Notes under the pieces: generated by a model | Database searches by the model: none | Told to the model about the DNA's origin: nothing | The model's input: the letters and a program-made list of their open reading frames with translations, nothing else | Program-made: the position numbers and the translations under genes | Assembly (NCBI GenBank): GCA_050299855.1 | Contig: JBNKWQ010000018.1 | Coordinates: 186,001 to 250,000 of the forward strand | DNA length: 64,000 bases | Reading direction: 5' to 3' | Origin: Hahella sp050299855 | GTDB taxonomy: Bacteria; Pseudomonadota; Gammaproteobacteria; Pseudomonadales; Oleiphilaceae | In this document: piece by piece, positions 17,059 to 25,995 of the stretch | How the letters are laid out: every line of letters starts with the position of its first letter | How positions within the stretch are numbered: position 1 is the first letter of the stretch

Positions 17059-17751
17059 CTAAGGCGCTCTTGTCGAAAAGCGGTACCCTGTTCCTCTGAC
17101 TGTCTGAATCAGATGATCGTAGACGGGCTCAAGGGCTTTGCGGAGGCGACGAATATGGACATCCACAGTGCGCTCTTCGACATAGACATTGCCCCCCCAG
17201 ACCTGATCCAGAAGTTGCCCACGAGTATACACGCGTTCCTGATGGGTCATAAAGAACTGCAGCAATTTGTATTCGGTCGGCCCCATGTTCAGCGCTTCGC
17301 TATTGGCGGTCACCCGATGGCAGACAGGGTCCAAGCGCAGGCCATTCACTTCGATAGGGGTTTCCATGCCTTGCACTGCGGTACGCCTGAGTACGGCTTT
17401 CAGGCGGGCGACCAGCTCACGGGGAGAGAAGGGTTTGGTGATATAATCATCGGCACCTACTTCCAGACCCTGGATTTTGTTGTCTTCCTCGGTCTTGGCG
17501 GTAAGCATGATCAATGGTATTTCGGAGGTGCTTTGGTCCCGTTTGAGACGACGGGCGAATTCGATACCGCTGACACCGGGTAGCATCCAGTCCAGCAGAA
17601 TCAGGTCAGGCTTTTGATCGATAATCAACGTATGGGCTTCTCGAGCATCCCCTGCCTCGAGATAGTCATAGTCCGCCATCTCCAGCGCGACGGCGATCAT
17701 CTCCCGGATGGCGGGTTCATCGTCCACAATGAGAACTTGTTTGCTAGCCAT
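17059..17751 (-). CDS. phoB: Phosphate regulon response regulator PhoB
   Basis: 230 residues. The receiver domain has D54 (LILLDWMLPGVSG), T in MLTAKTEE and K in ITKPFSPREL. The OmpR-type winged-helix domain includes MGPTEYKLLQFFMTHQERVYTRGQLLDQVWG and ERTVDVHIRRLRKAL. It binds Pho boxes and activates pst, pho and related genes. A Pho-box-like sequence upstream suggests autoregulation. Length matches E. coli PhoB (229). Confidence 0.97.
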   Translation of the reverse strand: MASKQVLIVDDEPAIREMIAVALEMADYDYLEAGDAREAHTLIIDQKPDLILLDWMLPGVSGIEFARRLKRDQSTSEIPLIMLTAKTEEDNKIQGLEVGADDYITKPFSPRELVARLKAVLRRTAVQGMETPIEVNGLRLDPVCHRVTANSEALNMGPTEYKLLQFFMTHQERVYTRGQLLDQVWGGNVYVEERTVDVHIRRLRKALEPVYDHLIQTVRGTGYRFSTRAP

Positions 17752-17818
17752 GCAAAAACACCTTTTTGAAATCGTCAGTAGTGCGCATTCTGTTGCCGAT
17801 TTATTACAACGGTGATTT

Positions 17819-17836
17819 GTTACAAGTATATGACAG
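17819..17836 (-). promoter_or_regulatory. Pho box upstream of phoB
   Basis: On the minus strand CTGTCAT-ATAC-TTGTAAC resembles two 7-base PhoB half-sites (CTGTCAT) spaced by four bases: the first is exact, the second 5 of 7 to CTGTCAC. It lies 68 bases before the phoB start, as expected for autoactivation. Confidence 0.65.
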
Positions 17837-17884
17837 TCGCCTTTTAATTGATGCTTTTATTGAATCACTGACGACAGACAGAAT

Positions 17885-18784
17885 TCAGCGGAATAGATAA
17901 TCGCAGGCAATGCCGGCAAAGATTGCTATGCCCACCCAGTTGTTATTCAAAAAAGCCTTAAAGCACTGCTCCCTGCTTCGGTAGCGGATAAGGTGCTGTT
18001 GATAAACGAACAGGACGGCAGCAGCAATCACGCCTAAGGCGTAGAAAACACCAAATTCCAGCCGGCCCCCTATAATCAACAGAATAATAATGGTCAGGCT
18101 TTGCAATCCGGCCACCATAATTTTGTCTGCATCACCAAAGAGAATGGCTGTCGATTTGACGCCGATTTTAAGGTCGTCGTCGCGATCCACCATGGCATAC
18201 ATGGTGTCATAAGCCACGGTCCACACCAGGTTGGCGCTATACAGCAGCCATACTTCTTCCGGTAGGGCATTGGCCTCAGCGGCAAAAGCCATGGGGATGG
18301 CCCAGGAGAAGGCGGCGCCCAGAAAGACCTGGGGAAGGTGAGTATGCCGCTTCATAAAAGGGTAGATTGCGGCCAGCGCAGCACCACCAAATGCCAGCAA
18401 GATAGTGAATTGGTTGGTAAGCAGAACCAGGATGAAACTTAAACCGAGCAAAACGGCAAAAAGCACCAAGGCTTCCTGGGTGGAAACCTTGCCGGTAACC
18501 ATTGGACGTTGTTTGGTTCGCTCCACATGGCCGTCGAAACCACGATCGGCAAAGTCATTGATCACGCAGCCCGCTGAGCGCATCAAAAATGCACCAAGGC
18601 TGAAAATGACCAGGTTTTTCAGGGTCGGAACACCCGCCGCTGCAATCCACAGTGCCCACAGTGTGGGCCACAGAACCAATAAGGTGCCTATGGGGCGGTC
18701 TACGCGCATCAGGTGTAGATAGGTTCGCCACTGCGAAGGCATAGAAATGTTAGTGGATTTGGGCGTTCTGCGTGCTGCGGTCAT
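17885..18784 (-). CDS. ubiA: 4-hydroxybenzoate octaprenyltransferase UbiA
   Basis: 299 residues, inner-membrane prenyltransferase with about eight helices. Both Asp-rich motifs are present: NDFADRGFDGHV near residue ~76 and the second DRDDDLKIGVKS near ~200. It attaches the polyprenyl tail to 4-hydroxybenzoate, the second committed step of ubiquinone synthesis. It lies just downstream of ubiC, which makes its substrate, so the pair is probably one operon. Confidence 0.96.
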   Translation of the reverse strand: MTAARRTPKSTNISMPSQWRTYLHLMRVDRPIGTLLVLWPTLWALWIAAAGVPTLKNLVIFSLGAFLMRSAGCVINDFADRGFDGHVERTKQRPMVTGKVSTQEALVLFAVLLGLSFILVLLTNQFTILLAFGGAALAAIYPFMKRHTHLPQVFLGAAFSWAIPMAFAAEANALPEEVWLLYSANLVWTVAYDTMYAMVDRDDDLKIGVKSTAILFGDADKIMVAGLQSLTIIILLIIGGRLEFGVFYALGVIAAAVLFVYQQHLIRYRSREQCFKAFLNNNWVGIAIFAGIACDYLFR

Positions 18785-18849
18785 GAACTGATTACTGAAT
18801 CTTGTGAGTTTGCAGTAGTTTAGAGAGGTTCGGGTCTTAATGACAAATT

Positions 18850-19404
18850 TTAACCTGCCTGCCCGGAGAGTGAGGATAGCTGGGTCAGGCGTGAAGTGAA
18901 GAATTCGCAGACCAATAATGGCTTTTCGCCCAGGTAAAATACAGAGCGGCGCCCCCAGCCTGAACCCGGCTCCTGGGGAAACAGTTTTTCATAACGTGTC
19001 AGTTCGAGCGGCCCCCTATGCATGTCCGGCGCATTGAACAGAAAAGCCCCCAAAGGCTTATTGCCGAGATGGGCCAGACGCCTTGCCGAACCCGTGAGCG
19101 TGGTGGTGGGAACAATGCTGCGGGCATAAACCCAGGGCTCACCATGACAAAGCAGGGCCACTTCCCTGATAATGCAGGCTTGGCGCCTCCTCAACCCCAG
19201 CGCTTGTTGCTCGGTAGCGATAGGAAAGCCGCTGCCCTGACGAATGACTTCTACGCGAAAATCGCCCTCACTTTGTTCCACCAGCCTTTCGGTCAGGGAG
19301 CCGCGGTCGAGCACCCATTCCCGCCAGGGTTCGTGCAACAGGTGTTGGGGGACTCGTTGGAAGTGGTGCCAGTGAAGATGGCGAAGCTGGTCATGGTCAA
19401 ACAC
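18850..19404 (-). CDS. ubiC: Chorismate lyase UbiC
   Basis: 184 residues. It converts chorismate to 4-hydroxybenzoate and pyruvate. Family landmarks: the start of the fold SLTERLVEQ, the arginine in WVYARSIVP that corresponds to the substrate-binding Arg of E. coli UbiC, and the acidic residue in LLVCEFF near the end. It is slightly longer than the E. coli enzyme (165). It sits upstream of ubiA on the same strand. Confidence 0.93.
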   Translation of the reverse strand: MFDHDQLRHLHWHHFQRVPQHLLHEPWREWVLDRGSLTERLVEQSEGDFRVEVIRQGSGFPIATEQQALGLRRRQACIIREVALLCHGEPWVYARSIVPTTTLTGSARRLAHLGNKPLGAFLFNAPDMHRGPLELTRYEKLFPQEPGSGWGRRSVFYLGEKPLLVCEFFTSRLTQLSSLSGQAG

Positions 19405-19548
19405 GCATGGATTCCATTTACTGAGACTGCTTGGTTCCTATACCGCAGAAAGATTACGACATTTTCAGTCGTCGAGAATACTCTTTCGGGCCTATTAATT
19501 TCGAGCAAATTAGGTTCGCGGCTATCTTACTGAAGGCGCAGCCAAAGT

Positions 19549-21528
19549 TCATCCACCCAGTAGCAGATTCTCGGCCTGTTCCACCTGTTGCGCCGAGCCG
19601 TGCAATATGAGTGTGTCTCCCGGTTGCAGCTGCAGTTCCTGGTCTGGCGTTAGTTCCGTGCGCTCCCGGTGAATGCTGTCGACACTGCATTCACCCAGAT
19701 TCAGGTGGGCAATGGTTTTATGGCAGGCAAAGGCGCCCTCAGGCAGGGTGACGGCGTGCAACTTTTCCAGTGGCACTCCTTTAGCATTAACGAGTTGGGA
19801 TTTCACTCCAGGGAAATAACCGTGCAGAATTTTATAGCGACTGCGACGGGCTGCGTTCACCTGCTCGTGAATGCTTTCTGCCGGCGAACCCATTAGCGTC
19901 AGCACCTGGCTGACCAGCATGAGACCCGCTTCCAGTATTTCCGGTACCACTTCCGTCGCACCGGCAGACTGCAAACGCTCTACATGGCTGTCGTCGGAAG
20001 TTCGGACCAGGATCGGGACATCAGGGTGAAGTTCTCGTACTTGCTGAATGACTTTCAGACTCTTGTCGACATCGTTATAGGTAATGATCAGCAGGCGTGC
20101 ACGTTCCAATCCCAAGGCCTTGAGGATATCTGCGCGCCGGGAGTCACCGAAATGCACGGGCTCGTCAGCGGCACTGGCCTCCTGAACGCGAATTGGATCG
20201 TTGTCGATAGCCACCAGCGGGAATCGTCCCTGTCTGAGAAAACGTGAGACCATCTGTCCAACCCGGCCATACCCGCAGACAATCGCATGTCCTTCCAGTG
20301 CTTCGCAGGCCAGACTTATGGATTCCAGGCGTGCTTCACGTTGGGCTTCGGGCCGTTTAAGCGTTCGTTTGCTGATGTGCCTGGCCAGCATCATCAGAGC
20401 CGGAGTCAGGGTAATACTTAAAATTACGGTGGATATAACCACGGCACCGAACTGCTTGGACACCAACTGATAGCGCTCACCCAGGGCAAACAGCGCAAAC
20501 CCGAACTCGCCACCCTGGGCCAGGTACAATCCGGTCTTAATGGCGGTGCCGAGGTTTTTCTGGAACCGGTAGGCCAGCATCCCGATCAGTAGAGATTTAA
20601 GTGACAACAGCAGACAGGTGAACAACAGAATCCAATGCCAGTTTCTGAGCACTTCATTAAAGTCCACGATCATGCCCACACTGATGAAGAACAGACCCAG
20701 CAACAAATCCCGAAAGGGGCGGATATCGGCTTCGATCTGGTGTTTGAAGTGGGTCTCTGACAGCATCATTCCGGCGATAAAGGCACCCAGTGCCATTGAC
20801 AGTCCAAAACTGTGGGTGAGGGCAGCTGCCAGTAAAGACACCATCAAAACCGTCAGGACAAAGAGCTCGTCCGACTGTGCCTTGGCCACCTCATGAAACA
20901 GAATGGGCAGTAGATATTTGCCGATGGCCAGCATCAGCACAAATAGCAACAGACCCTTACCCAGAGTGAATGCCAGGGCCAGGGCAAAAGACGTGTCGCT
21001 GCCACCGGCCAGAAAGGGTACCAGAATCAGGAAAATGACTGCGGCCAGATCCTGGAACAGCAGCACCCCCATTGACAGTATGCCGTGGGGCAGTCCCAGT
21101 TCGTTGCGGGTTACCAATTCCTTACTGACGACGGCTGTGGAGGAAAGTGCCAGCGCGCCGGCAACGATAATGGCCTCTTCCTGGTTGGCATTGAACATCA
21201 GAGCAATTCCGTAGACAGCCACGCTGCTGACAGCCACCTGCCAGCCCCCCAGACCGAAGACCACTTTGCGTAGTGCGATCATCTTCGCCAGGGAGAATTC
21301 CAGGCCCAGGGAAAACAATAGGAACACCACGCCGAATTCCGCCAGAATCTGGATCTGGGTAAGGTCGTTAACCCAGCCCAGGGCGCTTGGGCCCAGAACC
21401 AGGCCAACAGTGAGATAGGCCAAAACCGGTGGGATCTGCAGACGCCTGAAGACGGAAGAGACAATCACCGCGGCAGTGATTAGCAACAAGAATTGCCCTA
21501 AGCCGGTGTCATGCATGTGTCGTGTCAT
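19549..21528 (-). CDS. KefB/YbaL-like monovalent cation:proton antiporter (CPA2)
   Basis: About 659 residues in three parts: an antiporter membrane domain of 12-13 helices (VVFLLFSLGLEFSLAKM; ALALSSTAVVSKEL), a TrkA-N/RCK nucleotide-binding domain (HAIVCGYGRVGQMVSRFL near residue ~410), and a TrkA-C domain at the end (LQLQPGDTLILHG). Such proteins exchange K+ or Na+ for protons under NAD(H) or glutathione control. The start at 21528 has AGGA upstream; 21561 is a longer alternative. The ion cannot be stated from sequence. There is a second, unrelated antiporter, NhaD, in the window. Confidence 0.9.
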   Translation of the reverse strand: MTRHMHDTGLGQFLLLITAAVIVSSVFRRLQIPPVLAYLTVGLVLGPSALGWVNDLTQIQILAEFGVVFLLFSLGLEFSLAKMIALRKVVFGLGGWQVAVSSVAVYGIALMFNANQEEAIIVAGALALSSTAVVSKELVTRNELGLPHGILSMGVLLFQDLAAVIFLILVPFLAGGSDTSFALALAFTLGKGLLLFVLMLAIGKYLLPILFHEVAKAQSDELFVLTVLMVSLLAAALTHSFGLSMALGAFIAGMMLSETHFKHQIEADIRPFRDLLLGLFFISVGMIVDFNEVLRNWHWILLFTCLLLSLKSLLIGMLAYRFQKNLGTAIKTGLYLAQGGEFGFALFALGERYQLVSKQFGAVVISTVILSITLTPALMMLARHISKRTLKRPEAQREARLESISLACEALEGHAIVCGYGRVGQMVSRFLRQGRFPLVAIDNDPIRVQEASAADEPVHFGDSRRADILKALGLERARLLIITYNDVDKSLKVIQQVRELHPDVPILVRTSDDSHVERLQSAGATEVVPEILEAGLMLVSQVLTLMGSPAESIHEQVNAARRSRYKILHGYFPGVKSQLVNAKGVPLEKLHAVTLPEGAFACHKTIAHLNLGECSVDSIHRERTELTPDQELQLQPGDTLILHGSAQQVEQAENLLLGG

Positions 21529-21609
21529 ACGTCCTGGGTGATATTTGAAAGCCTGAGTCAAAAACCGGAAGCACCGGAAGGCTATAAGGGCCGGGACTAA
21601 ACTCGGAGG

Positions 21610-22185
21610 TCAAAGTCCTTTGACGGCATAGATGCCGGGCGCATTGCGCCAGTAGCCCTTATAGTCCATGCCGAAACCAAACAGATAACGGTCAACCACA
21701 TCCAGGCCGGTAAAATCGCAGCGCTGTCCGGGATAGGACTTACGTTCGTGCATCTTGTCCACTAACACACCGGTATAGACCTGCTTGGCGCCACGCTGCT
21801 GGCAAAAATCGCCAATCGCCTTTAGCGTAGTACCTTCGTCCAGGATGTCGTCCAGAATCAGGATATTGCGACCTTCCATGTTTTCTGCCGGCTCAACCTT
21901 CCAGTCCAGGATGCCGCCGGTGGTTTGCATTCTGTAGCGGGTCGCGTGGATGTAACTGAGCTCCAAAGGAAAGTTCAGCATTGGCAGCAGCTTACCGGCA
22001 AAAATCAACCCCCCGGTCATCACGCAGTAGACGATGGGATTTTTGTCTGCGAGTTCAGCGGTGATGGCGGTGGCCATGGCCCGGATAGCCTGCTCCACTT
22101 CCTGTTCGGAGTGGAGGCAGTCCGCTTCATCGAGTACTTGCTGTATGTTTTCAGTGGGTTGGGATTTTGCGGTGGTTTGTGACAT
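21610..22185 (-). CDS. hpt: Hypoxanthine-guanine phosphoribosyltransferase
   Basis: About 191 residues. It salvages hypoxanthine and guanine using PRPP. The PRPP loop ILILDDILDEGTTLKA is near residue ~100, and the early VYCVMTGGLIFAGKL and late GLDVVDRYLFGFGMDY segments fit the Pseudomonas-type enzyme. The ATG at 22185 gives the family length; a start at 22230 would add 15 residues. It is divergent from the rubredoxin gene. Confidence 0.9.
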   Translation of the reverse strand: MSQTTAKSQPTENIQQVLDEADCLHSEQEVEQAIRAMATAITAELADKNPIVYCVMTGGLIFAGKLLPMLNFPLELSYIHATRYRMQTTGGILDWKVEPAENMEGRNILILDDILDEGTTLKAIGDFCQQRGAKQVYTGVLVDKMHERKSYPGQRCDFTGLDVVDRYLFGFGMDYKGYWRNAPGIYAVKGL

Positions 22186-22399
22186 TGGGGTAGATTGTGC
22201 TCTGTTTGAATGAAAAACCATAATTTGCATGAATAACCATAGTATAGCCAGTTTGACTTGAACTCCGTAACCTCAGCCCGTATAAATGCTGCTTTTAAAT
22301 TGTCGGGCGTGTGTCGTCTCAGGCATCGGACTCAAAGGTCTGGTTGGTGAGCGAGTCACGAATACACAGGTTTCTTAAAGTAAATAGCAAGGTAATTAC

Positions 22400-22567
22400 A
22401 TGCGTAAATGGCAATGTGTGGTTTGTGGATTAATCTACGATGAAGCCCAGGGATGGCCGGAAGATGGTATCGCTCCCGGAACTGCCTGGGATGATGTCCC
22501 GGAAGATTGGGTCTGCCCCGATTGCGGTGTGGGCAAGGAAGATTTTGAAATGATAGAAATTGGCTGA
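22400..22567 (+). CDS. rubA: Rubredoxin
   Basis: A 55-residue iron protein. Four cysteines in two CxxCG loops (C6/C9 in CVVCG and C39/C42 in CPDCG) bind one Fe. The aromatic core (W4, Y13, W30, W37) and WPEDGIAPGTAWDDVPEDW are typical. It carries single electrons, here probably from the rubredoxin reductase encoded next to alkane hydroxylase-type or oxidative-stress partners located elsewhere. The reductase start is 66 bases downstream. Confidence 0.97.
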   Translation: MRKWQCVVCGLIYDEAQGWPEDGIAPGTAWDDVPEDWVCPDCGVGKEDFEMIEIG

Positions 22568-22633
22568 TACGCCTTATAATAGACCAGTAACACCGGTGTC
22601 TGAGTGCCGGTGTCCGTGTTTCAGGATAACGAC

Positions 22634-23812
22634 ATGGCTTTTACAGACGACCCCATCATCATCATCGGTACCGGACTGGCGGGCTATTCCCTGGCCCGGG
22701 AATTTCGCAAGCTTGATCCTGAGTCCCGGCTGTTGATGCTAACTGCAGATGATGGCCACTCCTATTCCAAGCCCATGCTTTCCAATGGTTTTGTTAAAGG
22801 CAAGAGTGCTGATGAGCTGTCCATGGGTGATCCGGGCAAGATGGCGGAGAGCCTGAAGGTTGAAATTCGTACCTTTACTACGGTTACAGAAATTGATCCC
22901 GACAGCAAAACAGTATGGATCGGTGATGAAGCACTGAAATATGCCAAACTGGTGCTGGCCTGGGGGGCGGACGTGATCCATCTGGATCTGCAGGGCAGCG
23001 GCGCGTCAAGAGTGTATTCGGTCAATGATCTGATGGACTACCGTAAGATCCGCGAAGAACTCGAAGGCAAACGCAAAGTGGCGATTCTGGGCGCAGGCCT
23101 GATCGGCTGTGAGTTCGCCAACGATTTGATTCATGGCGGGTTCGAGGTGGAGGTGATAGCTCCCTCGCTGACCGTATTGCCGACATTACTGCCGGAGATT
23201 GCCGGAAAGGCTGTACAGCAAGGCCTGGAGCAGGAAGGAATAGGCTTTCACCTGGGCCGTTTTGCCCAGGTGGTGAATGCGACAGACAGTGGCCTGGAAG
23301 TAGTGTTGGACAATGGCCACAAGCTGGAGGCCGATGTGGTGTTGTCGGCTGTGGGGCTACGCCCAAGGATTGCCTTGGCACAACAGGCCGGGCTCGACTG
23401 TGATCTGGGTATTCAGGCCAACCGTGCGCTGGAAACCAGTGCTCCTGATATCTATGCCCTGGGCGACTGTGCAGAAGTGGACGGCTATGTGCTCTTGTAT
23501 GTCCTGCCTTTGATGGCCTGCGCGCGGGCGCTGGCAAAAACACTGGCAGGCCAGCGAACAGAAGTTGCTTACGGTGTCATGCCGGTGATTGTAAAAACGC
23601 CTGCCTGTCCTGTAGCTGTTTGTCCGCCGCCGGTAGGGCGCAATGGTCGGCCTGATCCTGAAGGCGAGTGGGAAGTGGAGGTTGCCGAAGGGCTGGATGT
23701 AAAGGCGTTATTCCGTACAGTCGAAGGCAAACTGACCGGTTTTGTAGTGACTGGAGGCCAGGTCATGGAGAAGCAGGCCCTGGCAAAGTCTCTGGAGCCG
23801 TTACACTCCTAA
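22634..23812 (+). CDS. rubB: Rubredoxin-NAD(+) reductase
   Basis: 392 residues, FAD flavoprotein. It has an N-terminal FAD motif IIIIGTGLAGYSLAREF, an NAD motif VAILGAGLIGCEFANDL near residue ~150, and the FAD-contacting DIYALGDCAEVDG near ~275. A C-terminal rubredoxin-binding-type domain follows. It reduces rubredoxin with NADH. The ATG at 22634 is preceded by AGGATAACGAC, a good ribosome site; the frame opens ten codons earlier. It is co-transcribed with rubA, the order found in Pseudomonas. Confidence 0.95.
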   Translation: MAFTDDPIIIIGTGLAGYSLAREFRKLDPESRLLMLTADDGHSYSKPMLSNGFVKGKSADELSMGDPGKMAESLKVEIRTFTTVTEIDPDSKTVWIGDEALKYAKLVLAWGADVIHLDLQGSGASRVYSVNDLMDYRKIREELEGKRKVAILGAGLIGCEFANDLIHGGFEVEVIAPSLTVLPTLLPEIAGKAVQQGLEQEGIGFHLGRFAQVVNATDSGLEVVLDNGHKLEADVVLSAVGLRPRIALAQQAGLDCDLGIQANRALETSAPDIYALGDCAEVDGYVLLYVLPLMACARALAKTLAGQRTEVAYGVMPVIVKTPACPVAVCPPPVGRNGRPDPEGEWEVEVAEGLDVKALFRTVEGKLTGFVVTGGQVMEKQALAKSLEPLHS

Positions 23813-23816
23813 ATTG

Positions 23817-23875
23817 GGGTTAACTCAGCGAAGATGGAGTTAACCCAGCCGCCTCCAATCAACTTTGGTGGAGGC
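23817..23875. terminator. Two hairpins between convergent rubB and the OmpA lipoprotein gene
   Basis: GGGTTAACTC (23817-23826) and GAGTTAACCC (23837-23846) form a perfect 10-bp stem. Directly after it GCCTCCA and TGGAGGC form a second stem. Neither has a T-tract, so they may be Rho-linked or protective 3' ends. Confidence 0.5.
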
Positions 23876-23913
23876 CGGGTATCCTCAAGAGCGTCTGCCG
23901 TTAACGGCGGACA

Positions 23914-25392
23914 CTATTCGTTAATAATCAGCACTTCCACCCGACGATTGGCGGCGCGTCCGTCAGCACTGTCATTAGTGGCGACAGGGCGGCTTGAACC
24001 AAATCCCTGACTTATAATTCTGTCTTTGGTGATATTGCCAACATTGGCTATGAATTCACCAACATTGGCTGCGCGTTCTTCAGACAAACGCTGATTCAGC
24101 AGAGCATCGCCGCGATTGTCTGTGTGTCCGGAAACCTGGAGGTCGGCATCAGGAAAAACTTCGATCGCATCGATGATTTTGTTAATCAGGGGAAGGTTAT
24201 CCTGTTCGATAGTGCTGGAGCCGGAATCGAATTTAAAACCATAAGCGCGGATGAGGACATTCTGGCCCTGTTGATAGACTTCCGCCTCATTGAGAGCGAA
24301 TAGTTCTCTGACAAATTCAAAGCGCCGTAGATTTTCAGCATTACGGCGTTTTTCCGCATCAGTTTCCATCTGTGCTGCCAGTACCTGCTGTTCCATATCA
24401 AGCTTGAGCGATTCAATGGTGGCAGCGGATTGCAGCTTGAGATTATTTTCCCGGCTTTCAGCCTCTGTCAGCGCCTGCCGTAGTGCGAGTTTTTCCGCCA
24501 GAATCTGGTTCAGACTGTGTTGAACCTCTCCTTTAACTGCCTCTGGCCCCTGGCTGAACGGCAATTGCGTCAAAATAGGTTCAACAGCATCGGCGACCTG
24601 TTTTTCATGCCATAGCAGGGCAGCCTCTACCGGGGAATTCTGGACAGGGAACTGCTTCATGAGTTCTGTCAGAATCTCGGCATGTTCAACTTCTTGAATG
24701 GCGGCCTGGGCTTGTGATTCGGCTTCGGCAATCTGGGTTCTGTCCTGGTTCAGAGTAGTCTCTGCCTTGCTTAAATGGTCTCTCGCCAGAGCCATGGTAC
24801 GAGGTGCCTGCAGGCTGATTTCCCGCTCTGTTGCCAGTTTCATGGCCTGTTGTGCGGGGCCGAGTATCCTTTGCTTGATGCTGTCCAGCTCAATAGCCAG
24901 GTAGCGTTGTTCAAGTATCCCGGATTCTTCGTTCACTTGTTTATCCGGCGTGTCTTCAAGAATACGGGTGAGGGATACCAGCATGGCCTCAGCGGCTTCC
25001 CATTGCAGTGGGAAAAACGTTTCAGCATTGGCAAGGGTCGCGGCATTTCGAGCCTTGATAACAGGCATCAGGCGGGCGGCTGTGGCATCGCTGCTACTAA
25101 TCAGCGCGGGAATTCGTGCAAGTCCGGCCAGTGCATACTGGCGTGCCTCTTCCGGGGCCGACGCCACTTCGCTCAAAGCCTGGCGATATTGTTCATTGAT
25201 GCGATTAAAAAGTGCCGGAGCGAACTCGCCTCGGCCTTGTTCTTCCGCTTGCTGTAGGGCTTCGAACAGTTGATTTACCTCGGCAGGTACATTATCGAGC
25301 GGAGGTTTGGGGGATATTGGAGCCGGGCTGCAGGCGGCCAGCATCAGGCTGAGCAGCAACACTCCAGCGGCCCGAAAAGCGACAGGTTTCAT
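23914..25392 (-). CDS. OmpA-family lipoprotein with DUF4398-like helical domain
   Basis: About 492 residues. A lipoprotein signal with lipobox LMLAAC is followed by a long helical region rich in Glu/Gln/Ala (residues ~40-370). Part of that region resembles DUF4398, with coiled-coil heptads near 200-250 and 330-380. The C-terminal ~110 residues form an OmpA domain that binds peptidoglycan (LQVSGHTDNRGDALLNQRLSEERA and NRRVEVLI). It probably links the outer membrane to the cell wall. The ATG at 25392 sits before the signal; a longer start adds 12 residues. Its operon partner may be the small CWC gene upstream. Confidence 0.85.
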   Translation of the reverse strand: MKPVAFRAAGVLLLSLMLAACSPAPISPKPPLDNVPAEVNQLFEALQQAEEQGRGEFAPALFNRINEQYRQALSEVASAPEEARQYALAGLARIPALISSSDATAARLMPVIKARNAATLANAETFFPLQWEAAEAMLVSLTRILEDTPDKQVNEESGILEQRYLAIELDSIKQRILGPAQQAMKLATEREISLQAPRTMALARDHLSKAETTLNQDRTQIAEAESQAQAAIQEVEHAEILTELMKQFPVQNSPVEAALLWHEKQVADAVEPILTQLPFSQGPEAVKGEVQHSLNQILAEKLALRQALTEAESRENNLKLQSAATIESLKLDMEQQVLAAQMETDAEKRRNAENLRRFEFVRELFALNEAEVYQQGQNVLIRAYGFKFDSGSSTIEQDNLPLINKIIDAIEVFPDADLQVSGHTDNRGDALLNQRLSEERAANVGEFIANVGNITKDRIISQGFGSSRPVATNDSADGRAANRRVEVLIINE

Positions 25393-25458
25393 GTGTGATT
25401 GAGTTCCATGCGAATAATTTATCGGCATAAGTTACTCATGCTGGGGTAGGGCTGCAAG

Positions 25459-25674
25459 TTAAGTGACTGATTCTGTGCGTTTGGCCATTAAACACTGACG
25501 ACAATAGCATTTATCACCTTCCTGAAAGGGTTCTCGCCAGTTTTCCTGAGTTGGAACGGAAAAACACCAACAGGTAGATTTACCTTTCTCCTGATCGCAC
25601 TTTGCAGGCTTACCGCACCTGGGACAGCTATGGGTATGTGCAGTCGGTTGCGTCGAAAGTTGCTGAGGGTCCAT
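25459..25674 (-). CDS. Cysteine-rich CWC family protein
   Basis: A 71-residue protein with the Cys pattern CPRCG ... CDQ ... CWC ... CYCRQC, which defines the small CWC family, presumably a metal (Zn or Fe) site. Function is unknown. The ATG at 25674 has AGGAAA seven bases upstream. The frame stays open to 25857 but that extension is not Cys-rich and lacks a better start. Confidence 0.8.
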   Translation of the reverse strand: MDPQQLSTQPTAHTHSCPRCGKPAKCDQEKGKSTCWCFSVPTQENWREPFQEGDKCYCRQCLMAKRTESVT

Positions 25675-25995
25675 AAGACTGTTTCCTATAGCGTCTGGAA
25701 AATACGGTATCAGAGGCGCCCGATTGAGTGAGAGGGATATCAGGGCAACAAAACAAAAAAGACTAGAGCTCACTGGCATTCGGGTTGATTCCTGGAGAAG
25801 TATTCTGGGCTGAATTTTTTGGGTCTGCAAGTCAATGAAATAGGTGACATCGACCATAATTGGGGATAATAAACGGCTTTGATTTACTGGCCCTGAACAC
25901 TTAGGTAAAGTCCTCAGGGATTAAACTTAACCCTGTCAAAACCTGTATTCAGTTTGCCAGCCGGGTTTTGTCTGTGAATGTGGAAGGAAACGTAT
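25675..25995. other. Intergenic gap, CWC gene to tesB
   Basis: About 320 bases holding the two divergent promoters. No terminator, RNA gene or conserved frame was recognised. Confidence 0.4.
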
